Assembly (NCBI GenBank): GCA_037074705.1
Contig: CM073591.1
Location: 79,342,532-79,406,531, forward strand
Source of the DNA: Zhengitettix transpicula
Taxonomy: Eukaryota; Arthropoda; Insecta; Orthoptera; Tetrigidae
DNA length: 64,000 nt
Direction: 5' to 3'
Part shown: positions 59,680 through 64,000 of the stretch, piece by piece
Layout of the letters: every line of letters begins with the position of its first letter
Numbering within the stretch: the first letter of the stretch is position 1
Notes under the pieces: generated by a model
What the model saw: the letters and a program-made list of their open reading frames with translations, nothing else
Databases searched by the model: none
Told to the model about the DNA's origin: nothing
Position numbers and translations under genes: made by a program

Positions 59680-61075
59680 CTAGCTGGGTGTCCGACGTTG
59701 CCCGAGATGTCCCGATACACTCCAATTTCGGTTGCTTTTGCGCTATTTTTATGTAACGCTCCTCGAACCCTATCCCTAAATGTGCTCACCTCCCATGCTG
59801 ACTTAAAATTATATTTGTAGACATATAATTATTCCATCTGAAATTAAACTATTTGGTGGTTTTAGCAATCTGCAGTTGGTAGCATTGTATAAAAAAAATT
59901 AATGCAAAACATTACGAAATAAGCTGTCTTCAATAAAAAAATATTAATTTTGAACATTTAAGTATTGTTTTTATCATAATTCTATGTATCTTCCAGTGCG
60001 TATTGCAAGATATAATTGGGAAACATATTGGTCCCTGATCCCGTTAAATATTGCATGTCAAAAGTCAAGTTATTTAAAAGAAAATTAATGCCATGGATTG
60101 TATAACCTTTCATAATAAATTATATTTATCACTCGATGTGGTACTGGTAGATTTAATTATACTTATTATTCAATCAAAATATTTTTGCTCAGCTTCATTT
60201 CTCAGAAATTGAATATCTATAACGTCGTTCCCAAAAATGGAAAACAAATATTGCTATCCTAACCTCAAATATTTGTTTCACGACACAAATTGCACGCAAT
60301 AATTTGTTTACATTTATACAAATTTATAGAAATACGTTGCGTAAAGTATAATTAATTGTACTTTTAATTCAATTTAAATGTTCCTATTTCTGTACATACC
60401 TTTCACTGATAGTGCATTAATTGAATAACGACCATAAAAACTTTCGGAGTTCCGTACGTCATTTTCAATACTTTTATAGTTACAAACATATAATTCAGCA
60501 GTCGTACCTTAGACAAATCTTATTATCTTCTGAAATATTATACAGGATACAATAGTACGTTATATTATGAAATTTTATAAATCTCGACCGACACACATTT
60601 GAATGTATTATAAGGCGCCATATTGGCTTTATCAAAGATAGCGGGATAATTAACTATTCCAATTTAACTTTGCGCAAGGATGGTAAAGTGTTTCGTATTG
60701 TTTTTTATTACTATTCGATGGAGTAATACTGAAAATTTTTTTATTGTTCAATCAAAATATTTCTGCTTTATTTCATTACGAAATACAGAACTATATTTAG
60801 GATGCGTCAATGTATTGAAAACTCATGACGTCATCGTCTCACGCAGTAATTTAACACTAATTCGTAACTTATTTCAATTATAATTATTTTCACGTTTATT
60901 CTAGTGGTTTGTCACCCCCACAGTACCGGTTCTCGATTTTGGCAGAATACGTATACCAATTTTTGTTGAATTCTGTCCACGCGATAAAATTTGTATAAAG
61001 AACAACGTAAATACATACATACATACATACATACATACATACAAATATACATCCTTTTTTTATTATTTAGATAGA
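59680..61075 (-). mobile_element. Helitron, 1396 bp, reverse orientation, inserted in a PLE end
   Basis: On the minus strand the 5' end is TCTATCTAAATAATAAAAAA and the 3' end is GGGCAACGTCGGACACCCAGCTAG. The flanks join to an uninterrupted site: TTCTTATTCATTA (59667-59679) plus TTTTCAAGCAGACG (61076-61089) together match the PLE tail at 37411-37436. Insertion is between A and T without a target duplication, as expected for Helitrons. The first ~110 bp of the 5' end matches 48682. No Rep/helicase gene is seen. A (TACA)n microsatellite lies at 61010-61042. Confidence 0.85.
61010..61042 (+). repeat. (TACA)n microsatellite
   Basis: About eight units, lying inside the Helitron 5' end. The sister copy at 48682 has a single TATGTATT at this place. 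Confidence 0.9.
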
Positions 61076-61163
61076 TTTTCAAGCAGACGTAAATTTTTTT
61101 CATTTTATTAAATGTCATAATTTGGAAAAGTGAATATTTAATGACAAATTTCTTAGAATCTAC

Positions 61164-61303
61164 GAATAAAATATTCTCGGGCTTCTAACCAAGTGAAAAG
61201 GTTATTTCTAACATGACGTTCACTGACATAGTCTTCTAGGAAGTGACAGTGAATGTCATCTATACGTTTTTCACTCGGTTAGAAGCCCGAGAATATTTTA
61301 TTC
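61164..61303. repeat. Palindromic element, 140 bp
   Basis: The outer arms pair over ~38 bp (TATTCTCGGGCTTCTAACC against GGTTAGAAGCCCGAGAATA), and the inner part pairs again (ATGACGTTCACTGACAT against AGTGACAGTGAATGTCAT). Almost the whole unit folds on itself. Confidence 0.85.
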
Positions 61304-61519
61304 ATTCTTTACACCGTGAAAGTCTGAATTATTTACTCAGAATCTATTCAATTAAATAATTTTAATGACTTGTATCACCACGCCTCCCATAAGGAAATCC
61401 AGATATATTCATAAATCACAACCTTGTAGAAAGTCCAACTTTTACTTGTGACATATTTACATTTATTTTGGAAACGAAAGTTTTCATTTTCGTTTCAATC
61501 CAAAGGCCACGAATAAAGG

Positions 61520-61800
61520 AATTTCTGTGTGTTGTTGTCTTCGAGGACGGTCATCTGTTGAGTTTTCAGGTAGGGGAGCTCGTCGCGGAGATTGGGTCGC
61601 GTGCCCCGCAGCTGATGTAAGACGCGACGGCAAACATTTAATTCCAGGCAGCGTCTGTCAGGAGCTGTCAGCTGAGACAAAGGCAGCTGTCTGCAGGGCT
61701 ACCAGGGTTATAGCGCTATTGGCAGTCGCCCGTCTTGCTTCCTCGGGCCATCGACACCAAGGAATTATCACTGTTGCCCGATCTTTCAGTTGAATAAATG
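61520..61800. other. GC-richer patch of unknown nature
   Basis: Frames are open on both strands over 60-88 codons without a recognised domain. It lies upstream of the receptor and could be a 5' non-coding exon or an element piece. Confidence 0.3.
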
Positions 61801-61809
61801 ACATGACAG

Positions 61810-62441
61810 TCAAATCAATCCAAAGTGACCTAGTTCGTGGCTGAGGAAAGGGGCGCATGAACAAGAAACAATTCTAATAAATACATATAACAGCAAAAAT
61901 CGGACCAAGCAATCAAAATTAAATCATGTATTCCTACAATTTTCGCTAAACTAATCACACAAATTTAAATTGATATTTTGGCATCTGTTTAGTAATACCC
62001 AGTGATTTATCGTTCATTTAATGTATATATTTAACGACAATATCGGTGTCAACCGAGACTATACAGTTGCTCGTCTGCTCCAGTTTGTTTTATTGTATTT
62101 TTTCTAGATTTAAAACTTTATAGGGCCCCAGGAAATTTTAAAATAATTATTTATATACTATTTATTTATCGATAAACGACATATGTACATTTCTATAAGG
62201 CGTGGTCTTCAAATAGTTACTTTTTCGTTTAATTCATTGATGTTAGTACGAGCTGCAACTCGTTCAAGACGAAATATCAGCTCACGGCGAAATACCAAGA
62301 CACTCTTCCTTCTCTCCACACGCAAACTGTGTATCAACAATCACTTTTCTCTGCGCTCGAATATACCATTATGTGACCCATTGTAAAAACAATACATAAG
62401 TATTTAAAGGGACCCATGGTTATGTTCCTATATCTATATAT
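61810..62441. other. No gene recognised
   Basis: Nothing supported. Confidence 0.4.
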
Positions 62442-63571
62442 ATAACAATTAAACAGGCCATTAATTGTTTTAATATAATTAAATTGTTAGCGGTACGAAT
62501 GCGTAAATGCGACAATGAAGGTGGGTCTTTCCTTTGTTCAACAATGGAGACCGCGCGCGCTTAAACTCTGTATGCACGTGGAGAGGCAGTTCGCTGCGAT
62601 AAACGGAACAGTTCAGTTCACGTGCGGAAAAACTTCAAAGTCTGATGATCTAAAAGTCTGGAATCGGCTACGAATGGTGGCGTACGAGAGATATAGTTCA
62701 GTTCACCTAAAGCAACGAACAGTAAAGCTTGCAGATATAAAGTACGAATGGCGAGATCCTGTATTTCTACATGAAAGCAAGCAAATATTTTACGGAGCGA
62801 TTTATTTAATAATTTGCACACGGTGAAGCAAATGGTTGCTTCACGCTGATTAAACAATTATCGCATAGAGGGGACCGACAACCACTAGTAGACCAAAGGG
62901 GGCGGCTCATCCGAGGTTCCAGATAGCAGAGGACGAGTATTTTAATCGTGTGTATTCAAAATTTCAATGAAGTGTAGAATCAGTGTAAAAATGGCCTTTT
63001 AGTGCGGTAGTTTTCAAGATACAAGAGAGAGGTCTGGTACCAGACAGAAGGTACGTGAGTAACAATACTTTTATACAAATTTTGTAAACGATAATTAAAA
63101 AGGTATAGTCAGATTTCGTTCAGTTTTATTTTCACTTATTTTCATATTGTTTTAGGTTAATTTTTTTTATATTTTGAATTGTTAATTGTCAGGTTATACA
63201 TCGATTTTGTTGTAATTATCAAACCCAGTTATGGCCCTGAGATAAGAGATTCGACGAATTTGATTGTAATGATATAAGAACTGTATGATCATAAATTCCA
63301 TGAATGAATAAATAAAAATTAAAGTATTTGTTGTTTTTTAAATGGATGAAATTCGACATGAAAAATAGGTTTTGTACATTGTAAAATTTATCAACAATAA
63401 TAAATTTCTTTTAAGCTTAGTAAATGTTGTTAATTGATTCATTTAATTAAAGCCTAACATGTTGTTTATTACATAAATGGCTTCCGCAACGTGAGGCAAA
63501 TTAAAGCTTCCAGTTATTTATAATATAACGTGGGGCTAATTTAATTTAACCCTAACAAGTTGTTTATTACA
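62442..63571 (-). mobile_element. Solo LTR-like element of the ATAT family, reverse orientation
   Basis: On the minus strand it starts TGTAATAAAC at 63571, contains the ACTGGGTTTGATAAT and CATAACTGGG block near 63220, and ends AATGGCCTGTTTAATTG near 62450. The last few bases of the 3' end are degraded. ATAT-rich sequence flanks both sides. Confidence 0.62.
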
Positions 63572-63592
63572 ATATATATATATATATATATA
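63572..63592. repeat. (AT)n microsatellite at the LTR edge
   Basis: About ten AT units directly adjoining the LTR end, overlapping the presumed ATAT target. Confidence 0.85.
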
Positions 63593-63975
63593 TGATTAAA
63601 CTTATAAAATTATAGTCGATTCTTGGGAGCCAGATAATTTTTTATTCTAAGAAACTATCAAAACTTAAACAAAAAAATCTCCAATAACTTTATTCTTCGA
63701 GACATGAGTTTACATATATCTCACAGCGTGGTTTAGACCTATACAACATGTGGCTTTAAGTACAAGTTCTGTACAACACAGTTTTGACGCTCTCCGTGTC
63801 TCACACTGAGAGAGCACGTGTTTCGAGATTGACTTTACTAGTACAAACTATACTAATCGCTCGCTAGTCCCACTTGTTGAGTCTAGCCGCCAAAGGAGAA
63901 CACAACAATGTACTAAATACTTAACAGAATAACCAAATTACACATCTAACAACGGACACATCCGTTGATATATAT
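63593..63975. other. Spacer between two LTR-family copies
   Basis: Moderately GC-rich, with no gene recognised. Confidence 0.4.
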
Positions 63976-64000
63976 TGTAATAATCAAAATTTATTTGAAA
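63976..64000 (+). mobile_element. Start of another ATAT-family LTR, cut by the window end
   Basis: TGTAATAATCAAAA after ATAT (63972-63975), the same start as at 3970. Confidence 0.6.

Noticed and set aside
62515..62826. 103-codon plus-strand frame
   Set aside because: It lies within the reverse LTR-like element and has no domain.
1..64000. CRISPR arrays, operons, ribosome-binding sites
   Set aside because: The window is eukaryotic nuclear DNA with spliced genes; no regular spacer array was seen.

Overview
This is a 64 kb piece of an AT-rich insect nuclear genome. It holds one clearly recognisable host gene and many mobile-element remains of different ages. The insect origin rests on the gene, an arthropod-type (type B) muscarinic acetylcholine receptor with typical GT-AG introns, and on the mix of mariner, Tc1, Penelope-like, Helitron, SINE and LTR remains. 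Long introns and sparse genes suggest a large genome, perhaps a cockroach, termite or other polyneopteran, but that is a guess.

Layout. 1-2.6 kb: Penelope-like element (PLE) 3' ends in inverted arrangement, with a solo LTR (4-bp target duplication) and a tRNA-derived SINE (15-bp target duplication) nested inside. 3.3-3.6 kb: a GC-rich patch. 3.97-4.98 kb: a ~1 kb solo LTR flanked by ATAT; the same family recurs at 27.7, 31.6, 62.4 (reverse) and 63.98 kb (entering). 6-9 kb: SINE heads, an inverted-repeat element and a near-perfect 59-bp-arm palindrome. 12.9-13.2 kb: Tc1-like scrap. 13.4-18.8 and 20.8-23.8 kb: CpG-depleted DNA with a copia RNase H remnant. 19.0-19.6 kb: a CpG-rich island with a TATA-like box. 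24.5-25.7 and 29.2-30.5 kb: two dead mariners in opposite orientation. 33-38 kb: further inverted-repeat elements and a second PLE remnant.

40.3-50.1 kb, minus strand: the mAChR-B gene in five recognised coding exons (856 codons), lacking its first coding exon(s), which must lie at higher coordinates. Its introns carry a non-autonomous Helitron and an inverted-repeat element. 50.1-64 kb: upstream DNA with a G-rich tract, the second copy of the 0.76 kb solo LTR, an unidentified broken reading frame, inverted-repeat elements, a 1.4 kb Helitron inserted in a PLE end, and LTRs at the right edge.

The most interesting pattern is that several unrelated-looking inverted-repeat elements carry the order CTGANGA, a short hairpin, then GAAAC. 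This resembles the hammerhead ribozyme core known from Penelope-like elements, and the best examples (58.87 and 41.9 kb) have perfectly paired 4-bp stems. No bacterial operon, CRISPR array, functional tRNA or rRNA was seen.
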